From Mansonella perstans (taxonomy: Eukaryota; Nematoda; Chromadorea; Rhabditida; Onchocercidae), in assembly GCA_037074765.1 (NCBI GenBank), contig JBAMDO010000024.1, positions 295,242 to 359,241 on the forward strand: DNA of 64,000 nucleotides. The letters run 5' to 3'. Position 1 is the stretch's first letter. Each line of letters begins with the position of its first letter. Made by a program: the position numbers and the translations under genes. The notes under the pieces are model-generated. The model searched no databases, was not told the origin of the DNA, and saw only the letters and a program-made list of their open reading frames with translations. Below are positions 1 through 12,317 of the stretch, piece after piece.

Positions 1-52
1 TTGGGATTCAGTTATATGTTTTAAATGATTTGAATTTCAAATTAAGTCTTAG

Positions 53-1784
53 TTGTGCAACCGTCGCTATGCACCACTGAGTTGGATGAGGTCATACTTA
101 TGCTTTGTAATATCCAAAAGATCACAGAGTTCGTTAAAAATTTTTTTTCTCATTTTGCTTATACAATGCAAAGCCATTCCTGGCTCATGGATATAAAAGT
201 TTTTTAAAAATAATTTTTTTAATTGATATATTCAGTTAGGTAATTACTGGGAATTATGATAAGATAGAAAAAAGCAGGTTCTTTTTTTTCGACTATTTTG
301 TTTTTTTTCAGATCTTCTTGGTGAATATTCTTTTGACTAGCGAACCATTGGACAGATATCGAATTCAGGCATCTTTTAGGCTTCGCTCTTTTGAACGCGA
401 ATATGTTTCATTCCAAAAAAAGATGTGGTAAATGCTTTGCTTTTTGTGAATTTTAAAACATCTCCTGTTGAAGTTTAATTTAGAGTTAAGTGATTTCAGA
501 AAAAATGGACAAATTTTTGTTTACATGTGGACTTAATGACTTGAAATAAATGTTTGTACAAAGCATGACTACGATCGTATCTTTTAGCTTCCATTACTTG
601 AATTATGGTCAAGAAAAGGATTATGAAGTAGTGGAACCCATAAAAGATAGTCATTACGCTTTCCACGATGCCAAGGATAATCAAGTTTATCGAGTTAAAT
701 TTATCGAGATCATAGATTATGATAGTCATGCTAGCGTTATGCTGGTTTATTTGATTGATGAGATGCGCTACCAAATTGCACCAATCAGTCAATTGAAAAA
801 GGTTTGCAAATACTTTCTTTTTTTTTGAAATTTAGGGATGAAGTTCTATTGGACAGATTATACAGAATTATGAAGAGAAGTACTTTTCTGAAATCTCATG
901 TCTGATTTAGGGAATCTATGCCCTAAAAACATTTAATTCGGAAATAAAAATTTGAACTCATGAAGGTTCGGAATAATTCTTTCAAATGTTCTAACCAAGT
1001 TATGTTTTTTTGCGTTTGGAATAAGTAGCAAGCCATAGTCTAATTTTGAACAGAACTGGTTTGCAAAATATAAAACCGCTTTCAAAATGTAAAATGATTT
1101 TTTGAATTCAATAAATTTATTGACTGATTTCAAATAAAATGCTGCATTTTCAGCTGAGAAGTGATTATACAAGGCCTTCTTATGGTGTGATAGCAAAAAC
1201 TGCACCATTTATGATTTTACCGGGCAAAAAGGTGAAATAATTTAAATTTTATTTTTGCTTCGTGCTTAATTTCCGATTCCCGGTGAAATTTCGAGTCTTT
1301 TGTTTGAACTAAAAGCAGTCTTATATTTCATTGAACAATCGAAAAGGAGATTTCATGATTTGTTTTTTTTCAAATTTCAGTGCATAATTTTTACATCAAT
1401 TTTCTTAATTTCAAGCAAGTTTTGTTGCTTTAGAAGGAATTCGATGAATATTTTTCGCAGGTTCGTTCAAAGCTTCTTGCAGATACTGTGCACGATATCC
1501 AAGCTGACGTAGTTTCTGAAGTAAGTATTCAGTCTAATTAAAATCAATTGAAAATATAAAATATTCTTTAATTCTTGAGTTGAAAAACCGAATAAATTGT
1601 GTTTATTTTCATGAGGCATTCCAATTTCCCAGTTGTTTCTGAATTCCCAGAGTTCATTTTTTTTCAGCCATCAAAAAATTTGTTCGAACTGAAACAGTTG
1701 TATAGTGAAGCATACAGCGATTTGAATGTACCGGCAGTATTTGTGCGACAAAATTTGATCCAAATGTTTTCTTCGAATGCATAA
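53..1784 (+). CDS. 3' part of a gene with a Tudor-like domain (partial)
   Basis: Four exons join in one frame: 312-427, 588-801, 1461-1520 and 1668-1784, ending in TAA. Each junction has GT/AG ends and matching phase (2, 0, 0). A possible earlier exon at 53-132 also fits in frame but is weaker. The 588-801 exon encodes alternating hydrophobic strands around VYRVKFIEIID and VMLVYLIDE, a pattern that resembles a Tudor barrel (short strands, YR near the second strand, an acidic turn). This is a resemblance only, since no diagnostic aromatic cage is certain. The tail after it (SKNLFELKQLYSEAY...) is not recognised. The gene begins to the left of the window, so length and start are unknown. An AATAAA signal follows the stop at 1858-1863. 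If Tudor-like, a role in RNA or germ-granule biology is possible but not shown. Confidence 0.55.
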
Positions 1785-1857
1785 TGAAATTAAGATCAAA
1801 TTTTGCTTAGGCTTTACTTTAATATACATGACCATTGTAATGAATTATATATATATA

Positions 1858-1863
1858 AATAAA
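1858..1863 (+). promoter_or_regulatory. polyadenylation signal AATAAA
   Basis: A canonical AATAAA lies 74 bases after the TAA stop of the first gene, inside an AT-rich 3' UTR. It supports ending that transcript near 1880. Confidence 0.5.
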
Positions 1864-2093
1864 ATTCACTGTAATTTTTAAAAACGAAAAGGCGTTTACC
1901 TTATTTTTAGATAATTTTAGCTGAAACTACATTAAAAATAATTTCATTTCGTCGTATTTTTGCAAGGTGTCCGTCGTGAAACGTCGTGCTCGAATACGTT
2001 GAAACTGGAATTAAACTCCCTCGAAATGAGTAAATAGTCATTATTTGGTTTTGCGAAAGGTTTCAAATGTATTATTCTTGTTTTTGATTAAAG

Positions 2094-2778
2094 ATTACCC
2101 AACAAACTCAAGGCATTTTGTTCAACAACGAAAAAGATTGAAAGAATCATCAGTGATTTAAGAGATAAAAATTACGGTTCTTATACTTTGACAGCGTACC
2201 GGTCAATAAAAGGTATTAAGAGAACTCACTGTAAATGCATTCAAGTGATTCTGTATACTTTTTTATTTTTTTATCTAGAAGACAATTTATTTTCCGTGTT
2301 TAACAGGCGAGGGACAAAATGGATCAAGACAATAAATAAAAAAGACGTGAATCATAGTAGTAAAACTAGATTTGAACTATCTTATCAGCAATCATTTTGA
2401 AAATCAAAATTTCCTCAGACTTATTTTTGCAATATAAAGTAAATGACTACTTATCCCAGTCCAAATGGTCGAAAATTGTTAAAATTGAAGAAAAGTTTAA
2501 GTCGGAAGTTTTAGTTGAATTCTATTTTGCTGCAGAATTTGGTTCCTTGAGTAACGCAGTATTTTGATGAAGGGATAAAATCATTGCTGTAAAAGGGATA
2601 CAGTAACAGCAGTCTAGCAAATTCAGCAAAAGGAAAAAGGTTAAGGAGCCTACCGCTCGACCGTAAACCTACCGCAATTGTCACTATTCCAAACCTTCGA
2701 CAACGGAATTCGAAGAAATTCAATCGAATGCAGTCCCAACCTAATCATTCAAAGAGCTGGCCGCAATCAAGCAACTGA
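2094..2778 (+). CDS. multi-exon gene of unknown family (5' end unresolved)
   Basis: Four exons can be chained with consistent phase: 2094-2212, 2279-2346, 2460-2550 and 2618-2778, stop TGA 2776-2778. They give about 146 residues. The first exon reads LPNKLKAFCSTTKKIERI and onward, the third SKWSKIVKIEEKFKSEVLVE, and the last is a basic, Ser/Asn-rich tail (KGKRLRSLPLDRKPT...) that looks disordered. Codon choice is more protein-like than in the flanking DNA, and each frame is open only between the splice sites. The first acceptor (TTAAAG) is poor, and no upstream exon with the required phase-2 donor was found, so the start is missing. Exon 2 could also run on to a stop at 2400. The family is not recognised. 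It may be a separate gene downstream of the Tudor-like gene. Confidence 0.42.
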
Positions 2779-4205
2779 AATTTGAACTCTCTTGACCCAG
2801 CAATAATTTCGGTGACCTTAAATTATAACTCATGTCATATTACGTTTAAATTGTTACACTTTCGCGTCTAAAATTTTCAAGTATTTTTTTGAGTAATTTT
2901 TCATGCATGCATAATAACAAATGTATCTCATCTTCCGATAACGGCGATAAGATTTTTGATACAACCGAAAGAACCAGAATATATGTCACATAATATATGA
3001 CACGCGAAAGTCAACATCAACTGCAAGGAAATGAATAAAAAAAGTAAATTACAATTATCAGTTGGAAATAAATGTTGATTTTTACGAAACTAATTTTACC
3101 ATATCTTATACAATTATGCTGTCAATAGTTGGACAACAGTAACGGAGTTTCAGCATGTCATAGGCCGTTTCCTGAAAATTACAAAATTATCTATCTGCCT
3201 GTTACATCATTAAATTGTCGTCGGAGGAACAACGAATTGTCAAGTGATTTAAGACATAAATGTTTAACAATTTCCTTTTTGAAACTTCCTCTTTCTAAAG
3301 GAGAAAAAAAACAAATCCATAGAAGTAAGAGCAAATCCTTGTTTTTAGCAAATAATAAGCAAGTTTTTTAGCCTCTTGCTTTAAAAAAAAAAAAATTCAT
3401 TTTTGCTGGAATCAGCTTAAATTGATAATCTCAGCGGACAATGAACAATTTTTAATTTTCCATGATACTTTTTTTGCTGCAACAATTTGTCTTAATTCAG
3501 TATCAGCTGCTATTGTAAAACAATATATTAGCATCTATCAAAAAATGGCTATTGGAAATGACTAAAATGATTCGGCAATAATATAATGATAATACTGATA
3601 GTAACAGCTGTGATGATATCACTATTTATCATTCCTTTGTCTTTTAAATAGTACTAAAAATTTATTGGTCCATGGTATATTATTACAGCGTTTGAACTGT
3701 AAAGTTTTTTAATTTTGTTGAATGAAATTCAGCAAAAGTTGCTTAATTTTAAAATGAAATTTTCAATCTTTTGTCTTTCATAGATTTAAATCTTTGAAAA
3801 TGAAACAAATTACTTAAACTTGAATATCACATGTCAAATTTTATTCGAAAAAATTAAGTTATAATTTTATTTTGAATTTCAAACAGGTTATAGTTTGATC
3901 GCATTTGTATCTCTAACTCTCTCTCTCTCTTTCCCTGTTCACAAATTAGTTTTATTATTTAAATGTTTCTAAACACATACATCAGACACAGACGTCCACA
4001 GGCAGATGGACAAACACACGGACGTAGATAGATAGAGCCACGTACAGTCAAAGTCAATTAGCATTTTCTTTAATTTTTGTATTTAAATAATATCAACACT
4101 AAATAATACTAACAGCACCAATCGATAATCATTATGCTTAATTACTATGACGAACAAATTTATGATGTCAATGACTGTGTAGAATGCTGATTTTTTATTT
4201 CAGCA
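2779..4205. other. intergenic, no gene seen; contains an old duplicated segment
   Basis: No convincing exon was found here. The stretch 3500-3690 resembles 4690-4945 (shared blocks around 'aaaaatggctattgga' and a downstream 'tttattggt...ccatgg' block), which points to an old local duplication. A short CT run lies at 3914-3932. Confidence 0.4.
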
Positions 4206-4343
4206 ATGCAATTGGTATGCCATACTGCTTACATGTTTATTATTCTCGTAAGCTTCACAAAAGCAATCAAAGAAGCAAATTGTCGTAAGCAAAATTCACA
4301 GTGTAAGAGATGCTTCGACTTCTCCTCCTATGAAAATCATTAA
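4206..4343 (+). CDS. possible 45-residue secreted peptide ORF
   Basis: An ATG at 4206 follows a strong acceptor-like TTTATTTCAG after only two bases, the arrangement expected of a nematode trans-splice site. The ORF starts MQLVCHTAYMFIILVSFTKA, a plausible signal peptide, and ends in a short Cys-containing region (NCRKQNSQCKRC) before TAA. The alternative is that GTAAGC at about 4248 or 4286 is a donor. Splicing from 4248 to an acceptor at 4603 also stays in frame and gives a different C-terminus (RLQQYFQKWTETKLSKELRI...). The ORF is short, so chance is a real possibility. Confidence 0.28.
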   Translation: MQLVCHTAYMFIILVSFTKAIKEANCRKQNSQCKRCFDFSSYENH

Positions 4344-5668
4344 CTTTGGTCCATGTGCGGATCACAAAACACGACTGCTTTTTGAACTTTTTTGCAGTAA
4401 GCGATTATTATCAGATTTTCTACAAACGATTCAGTTATTAATATTGAAGTAATTTAAGCAAAATTTTACAGTGCGTTTACTTATATAATTGATCCTTATG
4501 ATATCCATAACTCTGCAGATCATATCGCATTGTTGTTCTTTGCTATAAAATAGCAAAATATGCAAAAAGTTTGAAATATTTTGTAATGTTAACTTTATTT
4601 CAGAGACTTCAACAATATTTCCAGAAATGGACTGAAACCAAATTATCAAAAGAATTGAGAATTGCACTTTCACTTCTCTTTGAAATTTTGTTTTACTGTA
4701 ACATTTGCGCTAATTTAGGAACAGTTGCTATGATGAAAAATATATTAGTATGAAATGATCTTCAAAAATGGCTACTTGGACATGAATAAAAAATGATACG
4801 GCAACAACAATGATAATAGCAACCGTATTAATTCACTCTTCCAGAGATCAGTTATATTTCACCTTTCTCAAGAAACATAATGATATGAACAGTACTGAAG
4901 ATGAAATAATTTTATTTGGTGACCAACCTATGGCATGTGATTATTAGCGAAATGAAATCTTATTTATCAGAAAAATGAAAAGGAATTATTCAGAGAAATC
5001 ATGAAAAAATCATGACTATATAAATCACCAATAGAAATATGATTATGTTGATATTGCAGTAAATAAAATTTCATTTTGTCAATATGCGAATCCTTTTTAT
5101 GGAATATATGAAACTGTTAAAATAATTACAAAGTATATAATAGTCACGTAATTCTACCATAAATTCTACCATTCATAATTGGAATGAGAAATGATTTAAA
5201 AACATATAATATTTCATTCAGAAATAAATTTAAATTGAAATTTTAAATCATGAAATTTCTATTTCGAATTTTAGAGTATTTTATATTGCAACAGTCTCAC
5301 TTGATAATGTAACGTTATTTTAATCAACGAACGTACTACATATCAGTTAACTTTCGCCGTTTCAATTTCTCACATAAAATGAAATTAAATGCACTTTTCG
5401 ACTAAATGCATTTTGCTGAAATGCAATTGAGTAATTAAGTAAGGAAGTTTGGCATTCAAAAAAATTAACAATATTAATTAATTTGTAATATTCAATAGTG
5501 GGATCCCAGAAATATTAAATAAATGATTTTATTATTAGATAAATAATTTTAAGTCTTACCTGGTTTGAATAACAAACAAATAGAATTCAAGGAGTATGAA
5601 GTAACGAGTGTTTGTTGAAGGCAACAGTTTGCGCTCACATTTGTAAAAGCGATTTTCGTTTTACAAAG
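4344..5668. other. intergenic, AT-rich, no firm gene
   Basis: It contains one open stretch at 4604-4753 behind a TTTATTTCAG acceptor, which may be an exon of the 4206 gene, and the second copy of the 3.5-kb repeat. Nothing else could be supported. Confidence 0.35.
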
Positions 5669-5958
5669 ATGAAGTTTAAAAAAGAACTGATGAACTTGTT
5701 TATTGTTTGTTGGAGACAAGAATTTGCAATAAACGGTAAAAGCTTCTTTGTTTAGAAAGAGGAAGTTTAAAAAGAAAAATTATTAAACGATTATTACTAA
5801 AACAAATTATTAAAACATTTTAAATTCATTACTTTACAGATATTCAGTCAGAACACACTACGAACCAGTCCGGTTGTGAAAATGAGGACTATTATTTTTA
5901 CATTGATCTAGGAAAATATTTTGGAGAAGACTTAACAACTTCGTTACTTAATAATTAA
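5669..5958 (+). CDS. small two-exon gene, 61 residues, unknown
   Basis: Exon 1 is 5669-5735 and begins MKFKKELMNLFIVCWRQEF. It ends in phase 1 at a GGTAAAAG donor. Exon 2 is 5840-5958, behind ACTTTACAG, and restores the frame to give ...GCENEDYYFYIDLGKYFGE..., with TAA at 5956. The 104-base intron, the matching phase and a protein-like second exon make it convincing for so short a gene. The basic N-terminus followed by a short hydrophobic run could be a signal peptide or anchor, but it is weak. An AATAAA lies at 6082-6087. No family is recognised. The gene sits just downstream of the convergent duplicated gene pair. Confidence 0.5.
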
Positions 5959-6736
5959 ATTGCATGTCAATAACATCTATTTAGTAGAAAAGTGTATACA
6001 GTTTTATTTTGTTTTGGAAATGGAAGTGGCAAAGATTGACATGTAGCACTTTTTTTTGGTTAAGAAGATAATATATTATCAAATAAAAGTGTTGCAATAT
6101 AAAACATGCTTAGAATTCGAAATAAAAACTTCATGATTCAGCCATCATTTATCTTTAATTTACTTTTTGCATAAAACATTATATTCATCATTTTGATTTT
6201 CATAAAAACTTCATTTTTCCTCCTGAAATAAAAAATCGCTCCTTTGATTGAAAATTTTCCAAAAATTTGCCAAACTTTTGCAAAGTTTGAAAAAAAATCA
6301 CCTTTTTGACGTTCAAGCCTTTAAAAGATTTATTATTTGAAGCAATGATAAAATTCTTTTTTCAAATGCTGCAAATTTTTTTTTAAAAAATTGAGTTTGG
6401 CAAATTAATTAATTAAAGATTGAAATGGATCTATTATACATTGATAAACTTCATATAAATAAACTAAGAAATTGAATGTATTAATTAATCATTTATTATG
6501 TTGTTACCGTAACTTTTCGATTGCAGATTTTTTCTTTCTTCATGTTGTCATTGCAATTTTCATAGTTTTTTCTTTCGAAAATAACATTTTCCACATTTGA
6601 ATTATACTGCAGGAAAAAGAATAAGTAAACAATTTAATCAATCAAAACAATAAATAATTTTTCATAATATAGAACGAAATACTTATATGGTAAATAGGAA
6701 GGAAAAGCTCAACAAATATGCAAACAGAGTAAATAT
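5959..6736. other. convergent intergenic region; left edge of the 6-kb duplication
   Basis: It holds the 3' UTRs of the small + strand gene and of the - strand gene that ends at 6737. From about 6230 the sequence matches 12318 onward, so the duplication boundary is near 6230. Confidence 0.5.
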
Positions 6737-9700
6737 TCAGGCAAGTTTTTCCAGATATTGAATATGAAATACGGCATTTTTATCAGTTGAATCAAAAATC
6801 GTTTGCTCAATGCCATATGGAGATAAGTGATGACCGAAAATTAAGCATTTCCTTATATCAACAGCATGATCACGCTTTTTTATTAGAAAACCAATCTAAA
6901 ACATAAGTATATGTGAACAAAAATAAACGCGATATTTAAAAAAAAATGTTTAAATGAATTTTTTCATATATTTTCGCAGTTATTCCCTCCCTCAGTGCGA
7001 AAGCGAAACAACTGTGATAAACATTTCCCATCAATTATTTCACGTGCTTTCATAAGTTAGATCTTTTTCAGTAAATTTAGAAGAATTCAGGGCCGTAGAT
7101 ACAGAAGCATGATTTTCAAATCCATCTCTTTAAAAAAAAAAAAACACAAGGAATTCATTTATGCGAGCTTTTCTTTCTTTCCTATAAACTATCACATTGC
7201 TACTCGACAATGCAATATTATTCTAATTATAGCTGAGAAAATAAATACGAAAATCGCCTCGGTAACACAGAGATTGTAATTTGTTAAAAGGCATATCATA
7301 CACTGAATTAGTTAATTGCTGATCTAGCATGTTAATCGTTTATTGTAGAGAAGCTTAAGCATATTAAAAAATAGAAAATTATTTTTCTTAAGCATATTAA
7401 AAAAAAAGAGTTTGTGCAAAAAAGCCTCCTATCGACTTGCATCAGCATTGCTAGTCCATTTTTTAGTCTGCAGTTTATTCACAGACCAATTGTTTTTAAC
7501 AAAGTTTTTGCATATCATGAAAACGAAAACCTGATAATGATGTGGCGAAATGCTTATTTCAATTCTACCCAACATTCTAAAGGAATATTGGATGCTACTT
7601 CCAAAATTATAACACTCTCTGTTTTCATCATCCAGTCCATCACGTCTTGTGTAAAGTATCTAAAAGATTAAGCAAATGGTTAATTTAGGAATTTTATTTA
7701 TATGCAACAGAAGATTTTTGATTAACATGACGTATAAAGGTTTTTAATTAGCATTACAATTGAAGATTATTAATTAGCATGAAATGTGAAGATTTTAATT
7801 ATTAATTAGCAAGAAACTCAAAAAAGTGCTTACGCCTTTTACATAGTTTAATGTTAAAGTAAGTGCTGGTATTCCATTCCTGTCCCCTATTCGGATTGTT
7901 ATAATGCTCTTCGGAATCGGGGAATATCTGATAACGATTTTGAAATTTACTGGAATCAACTTCACAAGATGCCAATCGCCAGGGGCCCGCTGGAAAATTT
8001 TTCCAAAAAAATAACAAAATGGCAAATAAAATGAGTCAATGATAACCAATGAATTGAAATATATCAATCAGGAAGTGCTTGGCATTTAATGCATACAGTT
8101 TTTAGAGGTCGAAATTCCACCGCAACTGCACCAGTTATTGCTCCCTCTATAATAGCTTCGTATTTGGTAATATCGGTAACGCGATTAGCACAGTAGTTTG
8201 CTTGGAGAACATAATAGTCATCGTGGAACAGCTAGAAAACAAATGTAATAAACAATTAGAAAAGAATTGGATGACCGAATTATTATCCAAAACAAAACAT
8301 ACCATTATTCCAATACTTGAAAATATTATCACAAATTCATAATACTTCTCATATGGGTTATCCGAAAATGTTCCAGGAATCACATCCTTATGAGCGCATG
8401 CCAAACTTATCTGGAAACAAAATAAGTCGAAATTTGCTTAATTAAGTATACGTGTGACTCTGATTGCATTCTCCAATGAATTGTTTTTCGTGAAATGTTG
8501 CAAATTTACTTCATATCTGCCAGGAATAAGTGTGAATCGTATCACATCCAATTCATTTTCATCAGTAAAACGGAAGGTAAATCTGGAAAAAAACACATAT
8601 CTTAAACATCTCTTAAATGCTCTCTCTTAAATGTTGCGTTTTTAATTTACATTGACAAAGCTTATATATTTCAATTATTCGCTTACTTGCATCGACCTCT
8701 GTCTAAGATACTATAAGCATAAGATTTATGCCTCACGCGTATCTTTACGGAATCGTTAAAGTGTATACGATGGATTGCTTGAATTGGCTGAAAAAATTGC
8801 AACCTTCAAGGTTCAATAAAATGAATTAAAGGGATCTCTCTCTTGCGACATTCTTTTCATGTGGAAATACTATAAAAAATCATATTGTGTGAAACAATAT
8901 GCTTATATATTTCAAAGGACATTTTAAATGTTCGTTTCTAATTTTTGATTTATTTTGATGCCTTACCCCCACGTATCTATAATAAGGATCTGGTGCATAG
9001 TGATAGAATCGCTCAGAGATATTTACAAGTGGCATTTCGGCTAGGTCGACTATAGATGGCAAAGCCTTCACCATTTTCTTCGAGACTAATATACAACTGC
9101 AGCAAATTGCTATTGCAATCCTGAAGTCATAAGTTTGCTGGTAAAAAAAAAAGTAGAAATTGTATTTCTAAAAGTGAAATTAAAGATGTCACGAGTTTTC
9201 AACAAAATTAATAAGAGAAAAATCTTTTAGAATTTTTTGAGCTATGAAAGAATTAATAAAGTATTCAAGTGAGAAACATTATTAGGATTTCAGTAAGGAA
9301 AAACCATGTGTTCCAAAGCGAAAATTCCAGAATAATTTTCATCCGGTTATCTTATTCAAATTTTTAAATTAATTGACATGATAGGAAACTGTACAACAAA
9401 CATATCCGTTTATTGAACTGATTCCGAAAAACTTTGCATATTAAAATGATAAGATATTCAAGATTATGATCAATCTGTTGATTTTTTATGTGCCTACAAA
9501 GTATTCACGACTAACATTCTAAAAGATGGTGGATAATGATGGACAATGATGGACAATTGCTTTTCATGGACATTGCTCTAAGAGCACTAAGAGTGTCATG
9601 CAAAATCTCTTTTTCTCGCCAAATCTATTACATTGCAAGAAATTTTACAAACTTTAGCACAGATCCTTCTTGATTTTCTCTCCCTAACTCATACAGTGCT

Positions 9701-10600
9701 TAATAGTTCATTATTGTCAAAAGTTTTTTTTTTTCCTTTCTCATTAAGCAATGGAAAAAAAACCACCCAAATGACATATTGCTGATACATCGAATATCTC
9801 ACACAAACAAAGTTAATGTAACCATCGTTTATCGTATTCTGAAGACTGCCTGACCAGTGGGCCATTTTTAAAGAATTCAATTAATATTTCCATCTACTAT
9901 TTCCACTATTTATTACCAGAAAAACCAACCATTTCATTTCGACCACTTGATGAGCTGATATTTTCCAAAATTGAAAATGAAATGAATTAGCAATTTTGAC
10001 TGAAATCATCATTTGATGCAAATTTATACCTTTTTGTTCGATGAGCATTGGCACGTGTTGCGTCGCATTATATGTCGTTGTCATAACCGTGTGAAATTTG
10101 CATACAAAAAAAAGTGTCAAAAGATGAAATCATTTCATCAGCTATGATATTTCCGTTAAGCGTTCGGTCTCGATTTCTTCATTTTTTCACTTGAAATTCA
10201 TCTAAAATGAGATATAACTGTGAATGGTAGCTGGTTACCGATTATTGGATGGTAGCCGGTTTTTATGAAAATATACGGACGAAAATGGATTAATTTGCAT
10301 CGTTTCAACTAATACTGCACAAAAATCGGATTGTTTCAATCGATAACGGGAAAATACGCAATACATTTTCGAACAATTATTAAACAGATACACATTAGAT
10401 ATCCGTATCGTGTTTTGATTAATTCGTCATCGATTAACCATTTTTCAAAAAATATATACCGAATGAACAAACTGAAATTGCAGAGAGATATAGATGATAA
10501 AGCAATTTCGTCGCTTTGTATTACGTTATCATTAAATAAATTCCACGTTATGCATGTGCAACATGCGCTTAATGAACAAAGGCGGTAATTTGTATTGAAC
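6230..10600. repeat. tandem segmental duplication, copy A
   Basis: Copy A matches copy B (about 12318-16320) in the same orientation over the gene, its introns and about 1.4 kb of upstream DNA. The offset changes from about 6.09 kb to 5.71 kb because copy A carries about 390 extra bases in its last intron. The upstream portion is nearly identical, while the exons and inner introns have diverged noticeably. Confidence 0.85.
6737..9137 (-). CDS. divergent two-domain galectin-like protein, copy A (tentative family; 5' exon missing)
   Basis: Eight - strand exons join in frame: 8967-9137, 8687-8787, 8510-8582, 8303-8410, 8097-8231, 7834-7989, 7531-7659 and 6737-6895 (TGA 6737-6739), 343 residues. 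The first begins with a hydrophobic run (RIAIAICCSCILVSK), a possible signal peptide or anchor. Residues about 60-200 and 205-340 each show a run of beta-strand-like segments. The order (strand, acidic turn, FEF/YEF-VII, a tyrosine strand, then an 'ITKYEAIIEGAITG' strand) is reminiscent of a galectin carbohydrate domain. The H-N-P-R and WG-E-R sugar-binding motifs are not evident, so this is weak inference. All splice junctions match those of copy B. The initiating exon was not found; ATG codons just inside the first exon are a fallback start. Confidence 0.6.
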
Positions 10601-12317
10601 GATGATTTTCACAAAATTAAAAAATTTTAATGGAAGTTTCTTTCTGAAAGTTATTAGTGTATCAAATAGTCAAACATGAAGTTGCTGGTTTTTTTTTATT
10701 GTTAAAAACAGTCAACCGTTGAAATATTGTATCACTGAAAGACAAAACTAACAATACTCTTCTAAGGGACATTAGAACTGTTCGCAAACATTGGGTAAAT
10801 TTACATCGTTTTAGCTGTATTAGAATAAAAGTAGTAATGGAAATGCAGTAGTAGAAATGTAGTGGTAGAAATGTAGCTAATAGAAATGTAGCGGTAAATA
10901 ATTGACAGTAGAAATGTATTGGTAGAAATGTTGTAGTAGAGGAATAATAGTAGAAATTTAGGAGTATCTCAACATGATATGTATTTAATTCATACTCAGT
11001 TTTTGAACTAAACTAAAATTTGACAATTATACGCTTTCTTTTGTGGCAAATAGCAATGAGACGATTGCAATTTGTTGCCTATCTAATTCATATTGAATTT
11101 TCGAACAAAAAATTTTAACTGAAACTAGCAATGTAAGAATAATCATTTAAATGAGAGAAAACTTCTCATATTATAAGAAAAAAATCTTTAATGCTTCTGG
11201 CAGTGATGTGCTAATGATATGATATCTGTACACGCTTTTTTGATAAACAAAGAATTAATAATATATGCGCTTGTATACAATGCATCGTTGTAGTGTAATT
11301 GTGTAGTGATGATGGTGATGATAGGATAAGATTTGAATAACGAGAGGAATTTTGATTTAAAAATGCAATAAAATATAAATGAAATGAAACAAAATTAAAA
11401 TGGAATAAAATATGAATTAAAGTTATCGAAACTAAGATGCAATGAAATTTAAAATGAAATAGAACAAAATTAAAATGTAGCGAAATTTGAATAAAATGAA
11501 TAAAATGGATAAAAATTATAAAAATAAAATAAAATCATATTAGAGATAGATATTATTCCATTACAGCAGCACATAGCTGTAGTGATTTCGTGTCACTAAA
11601 ATGACAGCAAATGACAATGGAAGAAATATTATTTGAAACAAACAATTTTGTTAACTCACATATTTTAAAATAACTCTAAAATGTATTTATGATATCCGAG
11701 AATTTTATCATGAATGATTTATTTGCTGTATTAATTTGCAATTGCTTGTTTTAAATGTCGTTGTTTTTGAATAAATTTCGATTTTCTTTAATAAATTTTA
11801 CATTTTAAGTTATTTTCATTATTTCATCCTTTATCACTAACTAATAGTTCTGATACGCTTATTTCATTAAATCAATTAATGGATTTTATAACTACAATTA
11901 ATAATAATTATCATATAGCGTTTCATGTATACATGTTGCATATCAAATATATTTGTAAAACTTTTAAAATTAATTTTTTTTCAGTTAATTAAAATTATCT
12001 TCAAGTTATGATCCATTCGTTTTGAAAACATTTAAATTACTGATTGATGAAGAAATTTTAACAATGAATTGAAATAATTTTAAAATGAATTTTTTGTTAA
12101 ACTTCTGAAAGGAAGTAAAAGAATTTGTACAGCGGAAAATCACCTTCAATATTATTTAAAAGAATTTATGAAAACTTAATGCAACGTGCATTTATTGCTC
12201 ATTTAATTAGGCTTCCATAATTAGTTAAAAGTGTAAATAAGTACTAAGCATTAAATGGCTCTTTTTTGTTAAATTTAAAACTTCCTTCAATTTTTCTTCG
12301 TTTCTCCCTGAAATATC
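10601..12317. other. intergenic between duplication copies, no gene seen
   Basis: It contains a degenerate short repeat of the type 'gtagtagaaatgta' at about 10840-10970 and AAAATGAAATA-type low complexity at about 11370-11530. No exon-like stretch was found on either strand. Confidence 0.5.

Noticed and set aside
3129..3371. 80-codon + strand ORF, with a short match (agtgatttaaga.ataaa) to 2150-2170
   Set aside because: The similarity is only about 20 bases and no splice chain is supported.
9689..10120. 63- and 79-codon - strand ORFs upstream of copy A, repeated exactly upstream of copy B
   Set aside because: Their identity between copies reflects the near-identical upstream DNA. The translations look non-coding and do not join the downstream exons in phase.
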